A DNA stretch of 64,000 nt from a bacterium. GTDB taxonomy: Bacteria > JACRDZ01 > JAQUKH01. The stretch covers positions 28,854 to 92,853 of the forward strand of contig JAQUKH010000006.1 in assembly GCA_028719205.1 (NCBI GenBank), given 5' to 3'. Shown here one piece after another: positions 8,388 through 16,823 of the stretch. Both the position numbers and the translations under genes were made by a program. The notes beneath the pieces are model-generated. The model searched no databases, was not told where the DNA came from, and saw only the letters and a program-made list of their open reading frames with translations. Each line of letters opens with the position of its first letter. Position 1 is the first letter of the stretch.

Positions 8388-9172
8388 ATATTTTTTATTT
8401 TATTTATGAAGCAATATTAGGAATTTTGAAACGCCCTTTAATATTTATTTTGAACTTATTTATTTTTATAATACCGATTTATTTCACGGGCACGTCTTTT
8501 TTCCTTTACAGAGAAGGCAGAGTGATTTTAAGCCGGGAAAAAGAAAAATGGGGTAATTTTCTGGTTGAAGTTGATAGCGGAGCGGATATCCGGTTTTTAA
8601 AAGAGCAGGTAAAAAGTTTAAAAGAAATAAAAGGATTAAAAGATACAGCGGATACCGGCTCGGGGAAAATAGTTTTTCAGGCGGATCTTAATATTGACCT
8701 GAATGATGCCCTGAAGATAGAAGAAACAAAACGAATGATCACTGACCTGAAAGGAGTAAAATTTGTCAAATATCAGGGTGAAGAGATCGAATATATGGAA
8801 AACAGAAATTTATTGTTTGCGGGTATATGTTTATTTTTAGGTATAATATCTTCAATTTTTGTTGTAAAATATATCAGAAGCGCATTAAAAAAAGAGTCTG
8901 AATTAAATAAAGAACGGATCAATATCCTGGAATTGGCAGGAGCAACTCCTTTTTTTATCTATAGCATATTTATGGCAAAAGGCTTACTTGCTGGAGCGGC
9001 AAGCATTTTATTAACCCTTTTATTTTTGAGGATAAGTTTGGAAAATATATTTATAAGCAGTCATTTACAGTTTTTTATTTACCCATCGACTTTATTTATA
9101 GTCGCGGCGGGCAGTTTGTTTTTAATTAATATTGATTACTATATGACAATAAAAAAAGAAATTAAAATATAA
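8384..9172 (+). CDS. ftsX: FtsX-like cell-division permease
   Basis: 262 residues with the FtsX layout: one transmembrane helix at about 14-40, a periplasmic domain of about 100 residues, then three membrane segments near 145-165, 195-220 and 230-255. The motif ERINILELAGATPFFI before the second-last region matches the FtsX stretch that contains a conserved LVGA. Encoded directly after the FtsE-like gene with a four-base overlap, so both are made together. A CtpA-type protease follows 42 bases later, and an M23 endopeptidase with LytM motifs lies 3.5 kb downstream as a possible target of the complex. Confidence 0.88.
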   Translation: MNIFYFIYEAILGILKRPLIFILNLFIFIIPIYFTGTSFFLYREGRVILSREKEKWGNFLVEVDSGADIRFLKEQVKSLKEIKGLKDTADTGSGKIVFQADLNIDLNDALKIEETKRMITDLKGVKFVKYQGEEIEYMENRNLLFAGICLFLGIISSIFVVKYIRSALKKESELNKERINILELAGATPFFIYSIFMAKGLLAGAASILLTLLFLRISLENIFISSHLQFFIYPSTLFIVAAGSLFLINIDYYMTIKKEIKI

Positions 9173-9214
9173 ATAGCTAAATTTTTAGCTTATTTAAATG
9201 GGGGTATCATTCCA

Positions 9215-10564
9215 ATGAAAAAGAGATTATTTTTTTCAGCTATATTAATATGTCTTGTTGTGGGAAGCTTAAATTTTGCTTTTGTCCATGCAACGGCGCC
9301 TGCTTCAAAAAATATCTTTCAGGACCTGCGTTTATTTTCAGATGTTCTTTCCCTTGTTCAGGGTAATTATGTCGAAGAGGTTAAAAGTTCCGATTTGATT
9401 TATGGAGCAATCAGAGGAATGATAGGGACTCTTGATCCTTACAGCCAATATATGCGCCCGGAGGATTATAAAGAAATGCAGATACATACGAAGGGTAGTT
9501 TTGGGGGATTGGGTATTGTGATCGCGGTCAAAGATAATTTACTGACTATTGTTTCACCTATAGAAGGAACGCCTGCGTTTCGCGCGGGTTTGCATACTGA
9601 CGACAGGATCATTAAGATCGACGGGGAACCTACTAAGGATCTTACCTTAGAACAGGCAGTTAATAAAATGCGGGGGCCGAAGGGTACAAAAGTCTCGATA
9701 AGTATTTTACGGGAGGGTGAAGATGAGCTTTTGGAATTTAATCTGATCAGGGATATTATTAAAATAAAGAGTATAAAGGCCAAAATGTTTCCGGATGGTA
9801 TCGGATATATCCGCCTGATGGAATTTAAAGAAAATAGCGGGGAAGAAATGGGAAAGGCGATAGAAAAACTAAAAGCCGAGGGTATGAAATCATTAATACT
9901 GGATTTGCGGCATAATCCCGGCGGTTTATTAAATGTTTCGGTGCAGGTTGTGGATTATTTTATTCCAAAAGGAGAGCTTGTTGTTTATACAAAAGGGCGA
10001 AACGCGGATCAGACAGTGGAGTTCCGTTCAGACAGGGAACCTATTGATAAAAATATTCCTTTAGTGGTTCTCGTCAATAAAGGGAGCGCGAGCGCTTCAG
10101 AGATCGTTGCCGGAGCGATCCAGGACCATCATCGCGGAATAATTGTTGGTGAAAAGACTTTTGGAAAGGCATCGGTTCAGACAATTATTCCACTTTCTGA
10201 TGATTCAGGGCTGCGTTTAACTACCGCGCACTATTATACACCAAGCGGAAGAATGATACACGGTGTGGGTATAACACCGGACCTCGTGGTTGAAATTTCT
10301 CACGGTACCCAGATGAATATAGCTCAGAACGCGCAGAAAAAAGAGAATGAAGATGTTTCTATGGAGCAAAGTAAATGGGAAGAAAAACATGATAGTTTAA
10401 CGCTTGAGGAGAAACTGGAAAGTTCAGATGAGGATGAGATAAGTGTAAGAAAGTCAGCTACATGGGAAGATGTTTACGGAGTTGATGGAAAAGAGAATTT
10501 TGATATTCAGTTAAAATGGGGTGTGGATGTTTTATTAGCCCAGGAAGTTTATAAAAGTTTATAG
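9215..10564 (+). CDS. ctpA: C-terminal processing peptidase (S41, CtpA type)
   Basis: 449 residues with a signal peptide (cleavage probably after FVHATA), an N-terminal helical part (YGAIRGMIGTLDPYSQYM), a PDZ domain at about 95-180 (GLGIVIAVKDNLLTIVSP) and the S41 tail-specific protease domain. The catalytic Ser is in GSASASEIVAGA and the Lys in GEKTFGKASVQ. It cuts periplasmic substrates from their C-termini, often cell-wall hydrolases or their regulators, which fits its place behind ftsEX. A Glu/Lys-rich linker at about 375-415 precedes a short C-terminal segment. ATG 9215 follows a GGGGGT stretch; a hairpin follows the gene. Confidence 0.93.
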   Translation: MKKRLFFSAILICLVVGSLNFAFVHATAPASKNIFQDLRLFSDVLSLVQGNYVEEVKSSDLIYGAIRGMIGTLDPYSQYMRPEDYKEMQIHTKGSFGGLGIVIAVKDNLLTIVSPIEGTPAFRAGLHTDDRIIKIDGEPTKDLTLEQAVNKMRGPKGTKVSISILREGEDELLEFNLIRDIIKIKSIKAKMFPDGIGYIRLMEFKENSGEEMGKAIEKLKAEGMKSLILDLRHNPGGLLNVSVQVVDYFIPKGELVVYTKGRNADQTVEFRSDREPIDKNIPLVVLVNKGSASASEIVAGAIQDHHRGIIVGEKTFGKASVQTIIPLSDDSGLRLTTAHYYTPSGRMIHGVGITPDLVVEISHGTQMNIAQNAQKKENEDVSMEQSKWEEKHDSLTLEEKLESSDEDEISVRKSATWEDVYGVDGKENFDIQLKWGVDVLLAQEVYKSL

Positions 10565-10610
10565 AAGTTTATAAAAATCTCTTAGATAAATAGTTTTAAT
10601 CGCAAACAAA

Positions 10611-10637
10611 GAGCGGGGTAATACCCGCTCTCTTTTG
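10611..10637 (+). terminator. Probable terminator after ctpA
   Basis: Stem GAGCGGG/CCCGCTC (10611-10617 and 10624-10630), six-base loop, then TCTTTTG. The T-run is imperfect, so confidence is moderate. Confidence 0.6.
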
Positions 10638-10643
10638 TTGTAG

Positions 10644-10663
10644 GGGTTCAAAATTTTGAACCC
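10644..10663. repeat. Perfect 20-base extragenic palindrome
   Basis: Palindrome with arms GGGTTCAAAA and TTTTGAACCC between ctpA and tsaD, directly after the terminator hairpin. It belongs with other G-run palindromes at 20249-20308, 44855-44870, 48284-48305 and 59443-59466. Confidence 0.7.
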
Positions 10664-10686
10664 TTGCAAATAAAATATGGTGGCAT

Positions 10687-11682
10687 ATGTACATTCTCGG
10701 TATTGAAACTTCCTGTGATGAGACCGCCGCGGCGGTTGTAAATGGCAAAAAAGAATTATTATCAAATGTGGTATTTTCGCAGCTTAAAATACATAAACCA
10801 TATGGCGGTGTAGTTCCCGAATTTGCAAGCCGTAATCATTTAAAAAAAATAAATACTGTTATTGGTCAAGCCATTAGAGAAGCCGGTATAAAGTTAAGCG
10901 ATTTAAACGCGATATCAGTTACTTATAAACCCGGGCTTGTCGGTTCTCTTTTGATAGGTATCTCAACCGCAAAAGCGTTAGCTTACGCCTTAAATATTCC
11001 GCTTATCGGGATAAACCATATTTACGGACATATTTACGCGAATTATGTTAATGATAATAGAAAAAAATTTCCGGGAATAGCTTTGGTGGTTTCCGGCGGG
11101 CATACCAGTTTGTTCCTTTGCAGAGGCCATAATAAGTTTTCTTTATTAAGCCAGACGAGGGATGATGCCGCGGGTGAGGCGTTTGATAAAGTCTCAAAGA
11201 GCATGAATTTAGGTTATCCGGGCGGGCCGTTGATTGAAAAAATGGCAAAAGCAGGTGATCCCGGCGCGTTTAAATTTCCTTCTGCGCGGTTTAAAAAAGG
11301 AAATAAATTGGATTTTAGTTTCAGCGGCTTAAAAACTGCTGTCTGGTGCACATATAATAAGAATATTAATGTGAAAAATTTTAATTTACATGACCTTGCG
11401 GCCGGATTCCAGAAATCGGTCGTTGATACTCTGGTTCGTAATACATTTGAATCCGCGAACCGGTATAAGATCAAAAGTATTCTATTATCCGGCGGTGTGG
11501 CGTCAAATTCTTCTTTGCGTGAGGCAATGCAGGAAAAAGCAAAAAAGGAAGGCCTGGATCTTTTTTGTCCTCCTAAAGAATTTTGCACGGATAACGGGGC
11601 GATGGTCGCGGTCGCGGGGGCGTATAAATTTAAGAAAGGTATGAAATTTGAGTTTGGTCTGGAACCAGACGCTGCATTTTAA
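10687..11682 (+). CDS. tsaD: tRNA N6-threonylcarbamoyladenosine transferase TsaD
   Basis: 331 residues. TsaD transfers the threonylcarbamoyl group to A37 of tRNAs reading ANN codons, together with TsaB and TsaE. The start YILGIETSCDETAAAVV, the metal-binding NHIYGHIYA (HxxxH), VSGGHTSL, the DAAGEAFDKV stretch and SGGVASNSSLRE are all canonical. Length is normal. Cytoplasmic. It begins a long same-strand run of housekeeping genes after the ctpA terminator. Confidence 0.96.
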   Translation: MYILGIETSCDETAAAVVNGKKELLSNVVFSQLKIHKPYGGVVPEFASRNHLKKINTVIGQAIREAGIKLSDLNAISVTYKPGLVGSLLIGISTAKALAYALNIPLIGINHIYGHIYANYVNDNRKKFPGIALVVSGGHTSLFLCRGHNKFSLLSQTRDDAAGEAFDKVSKSMNLGYPGGPLIEKMAKAGDPGAFKFPSARFKKGNKLDFSFSGLKTAVWCTYNKNINVKNFNLHDLAAGFQKSVVDTLVRNTFESANRYKIKSILLSGGVASNSSLREAMQEKAKKEGLDLFCPPKEFCTDNGAMVAVAGAYKFKKGMKFEFGLEPDAAF

Positions 11683-11701
11683 TTAAAATGGAATTTATAA
11701 T

Positions 11702-12685
11702 ATGTTAAAAATAGGTAATCTTGAATTAAAAAATAATGTTATCCTGGCGCCTATGGCGGGGTACACGGATCTGCCTTTCAGGTTATTGGTAAAAGAAATA
11801 TCCGGCTGCGGTCTGGTGTGTTCAGAAATGATAAGCAGCGACGGATTAGTGCGTAAAAATAAAAAAACACAGGACCTGTTAATAAGCTCAAAAGCGGAAA
11901 AACCTGTCAGCTGCCAATTGTTTGGAAATAATCCGGATATAATGGCTGACGCGGGGATGCTTTTAGAAGAAATGTGGGCGGATATTGTTGATCTGAATTT
12001 TGGGTGCCCTGAACCCAAAGTTGTCCGTTCGGGAAGCGGCTCGGCTTTAATGAAAAATCCGGCAATGCTTTTTTCTATTGTTACAAAAGTAAGAAAAAAG
12101 ATCAAGATCCCGCTGACTGTAAAAATCCGTTCCGGCTGGGATGAGAAAAATATCAACGCGGTAATGATCGCTAAGGGCTGTGAAGATTGCGGGGCGGACG
12201 CGGTTGTGGTCCATCCAAGGACAAGGAGCCAGTTTTTTTGCGGCCATTCCGATTGGCAGATAATAAAAGATGTTAAATCAAAAGTGAAAATCCCTGTGAT
12301 CGGGAGCGGAGATATCAAAAATATTTGTGACGCGAAGGATATGACAGAAATGAGCGGTTGTGACGGAGTAATGATCGGGAGGGGCGCGATAGGCCGGCCA
12401 TGGTTTTTGAAGCAGATAATCCATTATTTAGGAACAGGGGAAAAAATAGAAGAGCCTTCACTGGATGAGAAAATAAATATCCTGCTTAAGCATATTGAAT
12501 ATTTTTGCTGTTTGAAAAGTAAAGATAAGGCTATATTTGAAATACGTAAAAGTATTTCTTTTTATTTTAAGGGAATGTTCCACGCGAAATTATGGCGCAA
12601 GGAATTAATGGATATGCAAAAAATAAATGATGTTAAGGCGTATTTAGATCAGATAAGGGTATATGAAAAGTCTCAGCCTGTTTAA
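11702..12685 (+). CDS. dusB: tRNA-dihydrouridine synthase (DusB-like)
   Basis: 327 residues of the FMN-dependent Dus family, which reduces uridines in the tRNA D-loop. ILAPMAGYTDLPFRLL binds FMN, LNFGCPEP carries the catalytic Cys, VKIRSGWD and VVHPRTRSQFF follow, and GSGDIKN and GVMIGRGAIGRPWF complete the barrel. A helical C-terminal domain (about 245-325) closes the fold. It follows tsaD by 19 bases and its 3' end overlaps the M23 peptidase gene by 23 bases, so these are translationally linked. Which Dus subfamily is not certain. Confidence 0.93.
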   Translation: MLKIGNLELKNNVILAPMAGYTDLPFRLLVKEISGCGLVCSEMISSDGLVRKNKKTQDLLISSKAEKPVSCQLFGNNPDIMADAGMLLEEMWADIVDLNFGCPEPKVVRSGSGSALMKNPAMLFSIVTKVRKKIKIPLTVKIRSGWDEKNINAVMIAKGCEDCGADAVVVHPRTRSQFFCGHSDWQIIKDVKSKVKIPVIGSGDIKNICDAKDMTEMSGCDGVMIGRGAIGRPWFLKQIIHYLGTGEKIEEPSLDEKINILLKHIEYFCCLKSKDKAIFEIRKSISFYFKGMFHAKLWRKELMDMQKINDVKAYLDQIRVYEKSQPV

Positions 12686-13541
12686 TTTATTTTTTTTGCT
12701 GCTGTATTTATCAGGAACCGCGATAGGTCTGGATGTTGAATTTTACCGTGAAAAAATTTTCTCGGGAAAGACGCTGGTAGTATTAATAAAAGATAAGGAC
12801 GAAAAAATAGGTAATGTAAGAGGAAATTTCCTTGGGTCTGAATTCGATTTTTATCGTGCTGGAGATGGGAAATATTTTTGCGCGAGGGGTGTTAATATTT
12901 ATATGAAAAGCGGGAAATATCCTTTTTCTCTGGATGTCCGGTGTAGAAATGGAGAAGAGGAAAAAAGCGAATATAAAATTATAATCGAAGGCGGAAAGAT
13001 AGAAAAAAAAGATAAAATTAAAATTGCTGAAGAAAACATAAAAGATGTTACTAAAGAAAATTCAGATAATGAAAATATTTATATCAGCTTAATAGTCAGG
13101 CAGGTTACAACAAATCGCCTGTGGCGGGGAAATTTTATGATGCCTGTTAAAGGTGTTATTACTTCGCCTTTTTACGGATTCCGTTCAATAAATAACGGCG
13201 CGAAATTTTTTCACCAGGGATTGGATCTTGCGTGTCCGGAGGGGACTGAGGTTAAGGCCTCAAATGACGGAGAGGTGGTTTTGACAGAAAAGTTGATTTC
13301 ACGGGGGAATACAGTTATAATTAACCATGGGCAGGGGATCTTTAGTGTATATTATCATTTGTCCAGGATCGAAGTGAAAGAAAAAGATATCTTAAAAAAG
13401 GGTGATCTGCTCGGGCTTTCCGGAATGACCGGCATATCTACAGGCCCGCATCTTCACTGGTCAATTTTTGCTAATGGTGTCGCGGTTGATCCCGCGGATT
13501 GGATCGATGGCAGTATTGAAAAGTTTATCTTTGAGGATTAA
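12663..13541 (+). CDS. M23 (LytM-type) peptidase, secreted
   Basis: 292 residues with a signal peptide (about 1-22, ending SGTAIG), a beta-rich N-terminal domain (about 23-105), a charged linker and a C-terminal M23 metallopeptidase domain (about 155-290). Zn ligands are visible in HQGLDLA (HxxxD) and GPHLHWSI (HxH). M23 enzymes cut peptide cross-links in peptidoglycan; the domain here looks catalytically intact. It starts inside the end of dusB. With ftsEX and ctpA 3.5 kb upstream it may be part of the cell-separation machinery, which is inference. Confidence 0.9.
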   Translation: MKSLSLFNLFFLLLYLSGTAIGLDVEFYREKIFSGKTLVVLIKDKDEKIGNVRGNFLGSEFDFYRAGDGKYFCARGVNIYMKSGKYPFSLDVRCRNGEEEKSEYKIIIEGGKIEKKDKIKIAEENIKDVTKENSDNENIYISLIVRQVTTNRLWRGNFMMPVKGVITSPFYGFRSINNGAKFFHQGLDLACPEGTEVKASNDGEVVLTEKLISRGNTVIINHGQGIFSVYYHLSRIEVKEKDILKKGDLLGLSGMTGISTGPHLHWSIFANGVAVDPADWIDGSIEKFIFED

Positions 13542-13564
13542 TTGACCTTTTATCGGGAGGCAAA

Positions 13565-14143
13565 ATGTCAGGTAAAAAACAAAATATATTGATAGGAATA
13601 ACCGGAAGTATCGCGGCTTATAAGATCTGTGAGCTTATAAGGGCATTAAAGAAAAAAGATGTTTCCGTAAAAGTAATTTTGACAAAAGCAGGCGAGCAGT
13701 TTGTTACACCGCTTACTATTTCAACTTTAACTGAAAACAGGGTGTATAAGGATCTATTTGTTGATGACGCAGGGGCACACCGTGACATGCCATTACTGGA
13801 ACATATTAACCTTTCTGATTGGGCTGATGTTTGTGTGATCGCTCCGGCAAGCGCGAATACAATCGCGAAAATTGCCCATGGTATAGCGGATAATCTTTTA
13901 ACTTCAACGGTGCTTGCTTTGCCTAAAGAGGTTCCTTTAATTATATGCCCCGCGATGAATGTAAATATGTGGGAGAATAAAATGGTCCGGAAAAATATGT
14001 CGGTTGTTCAGGAAATTGCGGATATTGTCGGCCCTAAAAAAGGCCGGTTAGCCTGCGGTGTTGAAGGCATGGGCGCGATGGCGGATGTGGAAGATATCTT
14101 TGAAGTTATAGTTAAAAAGTTAAGGAGTTTTAATGGAAAATAA
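13565..14143 (+). CDS. coaC: Phosphopantothenoylcysteine decarboxylase (stand-alone CoaC)
   Basis: 192 residues, only the flavoprotein decarboxylase half of the usual CoaBC fusion. ILIGITGSIAAYK binds FMN, LEHINLSDWAD holds the catalytic His, PAMNVNMW binds substrate, and GRLACGVEGMGAM carries the conserved Cys of the flap. It makes 4'-phosphopantetheine in coenzyme A synthesis. The partner ligase half is encoded alone at 39597-40256. A GGGAGG ribosome site precedes ATG 13565. The 3' end overlaps the next small membrane gene by 11 bases. Confidence 0.92.
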   Translation: MSGKKQNILIGITGSIAAYKICELIRALKKKDVSVKVILTKAGEQFVTPLTISTLTENRVYKDLFVDDAGAHRDMPLLEHINLSDWADVCVIAPASANTIAKIAHGIADNLLTSTVLALPKEVPLIICPAMNVNMWENKMVRKNMSVVQEIADIVGPKKGRLACGVEGMGAMADVEDIFEVIVKKLRSFNGK

Positions 14144-14411
14144 TGGACAGCCTGTTTTTAGTACAAAAGAGATAATATACCGGCTTGTAATAAGCGGCCT
14201 TTTGCTTTTTATTGCCGTTATTGGTTATATAACGCTTCTTTTGTCAAAGGAGCTGATATCCTATAAAATTCTAATGGGGATTATTTTAACTTTATGGAGT
14301 TTCAGCGGCAATAAAGCTAAAGGAAAAGCTTTAAATTTGTGGGTGATGCGTATCGGCGGAATCAGTTTGCTTTTAACAGGTATTGCCAACTATTTTAACT
14401 GGATATTATGA
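14133..14411 (+). CDS. Small three-helix membrane protein
   Basis: 92 residues with three predicted transmembrane segments at about 16-36, 43-60 and 70-90. No family recognised. It overlaps coaC upstream by 11 bases and tmk downstream by four, so it is surely translated as part of this operon. A small accessory membrane protein of unknown role; nothing ties it to CoA or nucleotide metabolism beyond position. Confidence 0.7.
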   Translation: MENNGQPVFSTKEIIYRLVISGLLLFIAVIGYITLLLSKELISYKILMGIILTLWSFSGNKAKGKALNLWVMRIGGISLLLTGIANYFNWIL

Positions 14412-15058
14412 AATTAAAGAAAAAAAACGGTTTTTTTATTACTTTCGAAGGGCCTGATGGAGGCGGTAAGAGTACGCATATCAAACTATTGGCTGAGTTT
14501 TTAAAGAAAAAGGGATATTCAGTTGTTCTGACACGTGAACCCGGCGGGACTGCGTTAGGCGAGGATATCCGTGACGTGCTTTTGGATCCAAGGATTAAAA
14601 ATCTGTCTTTATGGAGCGAGCTTTTTTTGTATCTTTCGTGCCGCAGTCAGATATTGGAAGAGGTGATAAAGCCGGCTTTGAGATCACAAAAAATTGTTCT
14701 CTGTGACCGTTTTACTGACGCGACAGTTGCCTATCAGGGTTTTGGAAGAAAAATAGATATTGATCTGATCAAAAATTTGAACGGACTGCTGGTCGGGGAA
14801 TTTAAACCGGATCTGACTGTGCTTATTGATATTGAGCCGGAAACAGGTTTGGAAAGAAGCTGCGTCCGCGGAGGCAAAGTTGACCGTATAGAAAAGGAAA
14901 AGATCGCTTTTCATCGGCGGGTTAGAAATGGGTATTTAGATCTTTCCAAAAAAGAATCAAAACGGTTTTTGGTTGTCGCGGGCGGGGATTCACTTGAAAA
15001 AAATAAAGCTATTATCCAAAAAGGGGTTTTGAAAAGGATAAAAGATGTCCTGGGATAA
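14408..15058 (+). CDS. tmk: Thymidylate kinase
   Basis: 216 residues. Phosphorylates dTMP to dTDP. The P-loop is FEGPDGGGKSTH, the TREPGGTALGE motif carries the DR(E/Y)-like dTMP-binding arginine, and LCDRFTDATVAYQGFGR completes the site. The LID segment is near ERSCVRGGKVDRIE. It overlaps the upstream membrane gene by four bases and the holB start by 14, an order (tmk-holB-psp1-metG) common across bacteria. Confidence 0.95.
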   Translation: MKLKKKNGFFITFEGPDGGGKSTHIKLLAEFLKKKGYSVVLTREPGGTALGEDIRDVLLDPRIKNLSLWSELFLYLSCRSQILEEVIKPALRSQKIVLCDRFTDATVAYQGFGRKIDIDLIKNLNGLLVGEFKPDLTVLIDIEPETGLERSCVRGGKVDRIEKEKIAFHRRVRNGYLDLSKKESKRFLVVAGGDSLEKNKAIIQKGVLKRIKDVLG

Positions 15059-16028
15059 TGTAATCGGGCAAAAAAGAGTTATTGAAATATTAAAAAGAAC
15101 GATCGAAAACGGGCGTATCCCGCAGGCGTATATTTTTACCGGTACCGATGGGACCGGTAAACGTCTTGTCGCGAAAGAATTAGCTAAGGCCCTGAATTGT
15201 GAAAAGAACACCGGAAACGCTTGTAATATTTGCCTTTCCTGCAATAAAATAGACAGGGATATACATCCGGATGTAGAGGTTATTTCACCCGCGGGACAAA
15301 GTGGCGGGATCAAGATAGAGCAAATCCATGCCATCAGGGAGCGGATTTTTTTAAAACCGCTGGAGGGAAAATATAAATTTTATATTATTGACCACGCGGA
15401 AGGTTTAATAAAACCTCAGGAGGCGTCAGGAAACGCGCTTTTAAAACTTTTAGAAGAACCGCCAAATGATACAATTTTTGTTTTGATCCCTACAGAGGGC
15501 CAGGCTTTGATACCGACAATTGTATCACGCTGTCAGAAAATAAAATTTGATTATCTTTCAATTGGCGAGGTTGAAAAGGTTTTACGGGACAAATTTTTTT
15601 ATAATGAAGAAGACGCGAGGTTATCCGCCGGATTTTCTTTCGGGCGGGTTGACAGGGCATTATCTTTCAAAGACGAAAAAACAAAAATAGAACGGGAGGA
15701 GGTTTTTAAAAATTTAAAAAGCCCTTTTTTAAAGAATCTTTTGACCTGGGCCAGGGAACTTAGTTCAATGCGGGAAAAGGCAATAGATGTTTTAGATATA
15801 ATGATATTGTATATGCGCGATATATTGATATATAAAATTACAAACGAAAAAATGTTTTTAATAAACGCGGATTATTTTAAAGAGATAGAAGCAGAGCAAA
15901 AAGACACAGTAGCCGGTATTTTAAAAAAAATAAAATTAATACAAAAAACTAAACAATTAATTGAACAAAATATCAATCTTCAGTTAGCCTTGGAGGTTAT
16001 GTTCATGGAGATAATAGAAAATGAATAA
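15045..16028 (+). CDS. holB: DNA polymerase III delta-prime subunit
   Basis: 327 residues. Clamp-loader AAA+ subunit. WDNVIGQKRVIEILKR opens the fold. The P-loop region is FTGTDGTGKRLVAKEL, with Arg after the GK where Thr or Ser is usual, so ATP binding may be weakened. A four-Cys zinc knot follows (CEKNTGNACNICLSCNKI, about residues 50-70). SGNALLKLLEEPP and SRCQKIKF (the SRC motif) are diagnostic of delta-prime/gamma. Starts inside tmk and ends overlapping the RicT-like gene by eight bases. Confidence 0.93.
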   Translation: MSWDNVIGQKRVIEILKRTIENGRIPQAYIFTGTDGTGKRLVAKELAKALNCEKNTGNACNICLSCNKIDRDIHPDVEVISPAGQSGGIKIEQIHAIRERIFLKPLEGKYKFYIIDHAEGLIKPQEASGNALLKLLEEPPNDTIFVLIPTEGQALIPTIVSRCQKIKFDYLSIGEVEKVLRDKFFYNEEDARLSAGFSFGRVDRALSFKDEKTKIEREEVFKNLKSPFLKNLLTWARELSSMREKAIDVLDIMILYMRDILIYKITNEKMFLINADYFKEIEAEQKDTVAGILKKIKLIQKTKQLIEQNINLQLALEVMFMEIIENE

Positions 16029-16821
16029 AATGGTAGGGATAAAATTTAAAGATGTATGCCAGATATATTATTTTGGTTTAGAAAATATTGAACTTCAGAT
16101 CGGAGATGATTGTATTGTCCAGACTAAGGATGCCATTGATTTTGGCAAAGTGGTTACCGAAATAAAGACAGTCTTAGACGCAAGTATGAACGATAAACTT
16201 TCAGGAAGAGTCCTTCGCGTGGCAAACGAAAATGATTATAAAAAGATCGAAGAAAATAAACAAAAGGAAAAAGAAGCCTATGATGCGTGCCATGTGAAGA
16301 TCAGGGAACGTAATTTACCGATGAAACTTGTATCGGTGGTATATACCTTTGACGCCAAAAAAGCGGTTTTTTATTTTACTTCAGAAGGAAGGGTAGATTT
16401 CAGGGAATTGGTAAAAGACCTCGCCTATGTTTATAAAATAAGGATCGAGCTCCGTCAGATCGGCGTCCGGGATGAGGCAAGAATGATCGGAGGGTTCGGT
16501 AATTGCGGGCGGGAGGTATGCTGTGCCACATTTTTGGGAGATTTTGAACCGGTTTCGATACGAATGGCAAAGACGCAAAACATGATACTGAATCCCCAGA
16601 AAATATCGGGGATATGCGGCCGTTTGATGTGCTGTCTTATGTATGAATATGAAACCTATAAAGGCCTTTTAAAAGAACTGCCTAAAATGGGAAGCAAGAT
16701 AACTGTTAAAGAAGGAGCTGGAAGGATAATCGGGATAGATCCTCTCCGGGGCATCGTCAGGATAAAACTGGAAAATGAAACTGAAATAGAAATGAACGCG
16801 CAGGATCTGGTAAAGAAATAG
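16021..16821 (+). CDS. Psp1/RicT-like Fe-S domain protein
   Basis: 266 residues of the PSP1 C-terminal family (YaaT/RicT). The central part has KAVFYFTSEGRVDFRELVKDLA. The Cys-rich segments GNCGREVCCATF and GICGRLMCCLMYE provide the ligands that in Bacillus RicT hold Fe-S clusters. In Bacillus RicT acts with RicA and RicF on RNase Y; in Gram-negative lineages the gene sits, as here, between holB and metG and its role is less defined. No signal peptide. The first two Met codons (16021 and 16030) are both possible starts. Confidence 0.9.
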   Translation: MNKMVGIKFKDVCQIYYFGLENIELQIGDDCIVQTKDAIDFGKVVTEIKTVLDASMNDKLSGRVLRVANENDYKKIEENKQKEKEAYDACHVKIRERNLPMKLVSVVYTFDAKKAVFYFTSEGRVDFRELVKDLAYVYKIRIELRQIGVRDEARMIGGFGNCGREVCCATFLGDFEPVSIRMAKTQNMILNPQKISGICGRLMCCLMYEYETYKGLLKELPKMGSKITVKEGAGRIIGIDPLRGIVRIKLENETEIEMNAQDLVKK

Positions 16822-16823
16822 TT

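Noticed and set aside
9173-9214. Terminator between ftsX and ctpA
   Set aside because: AGCTAAA/TTTAGCT is a short AT-only inverted repeat without a T-run; the genes are probably co-transcribed.
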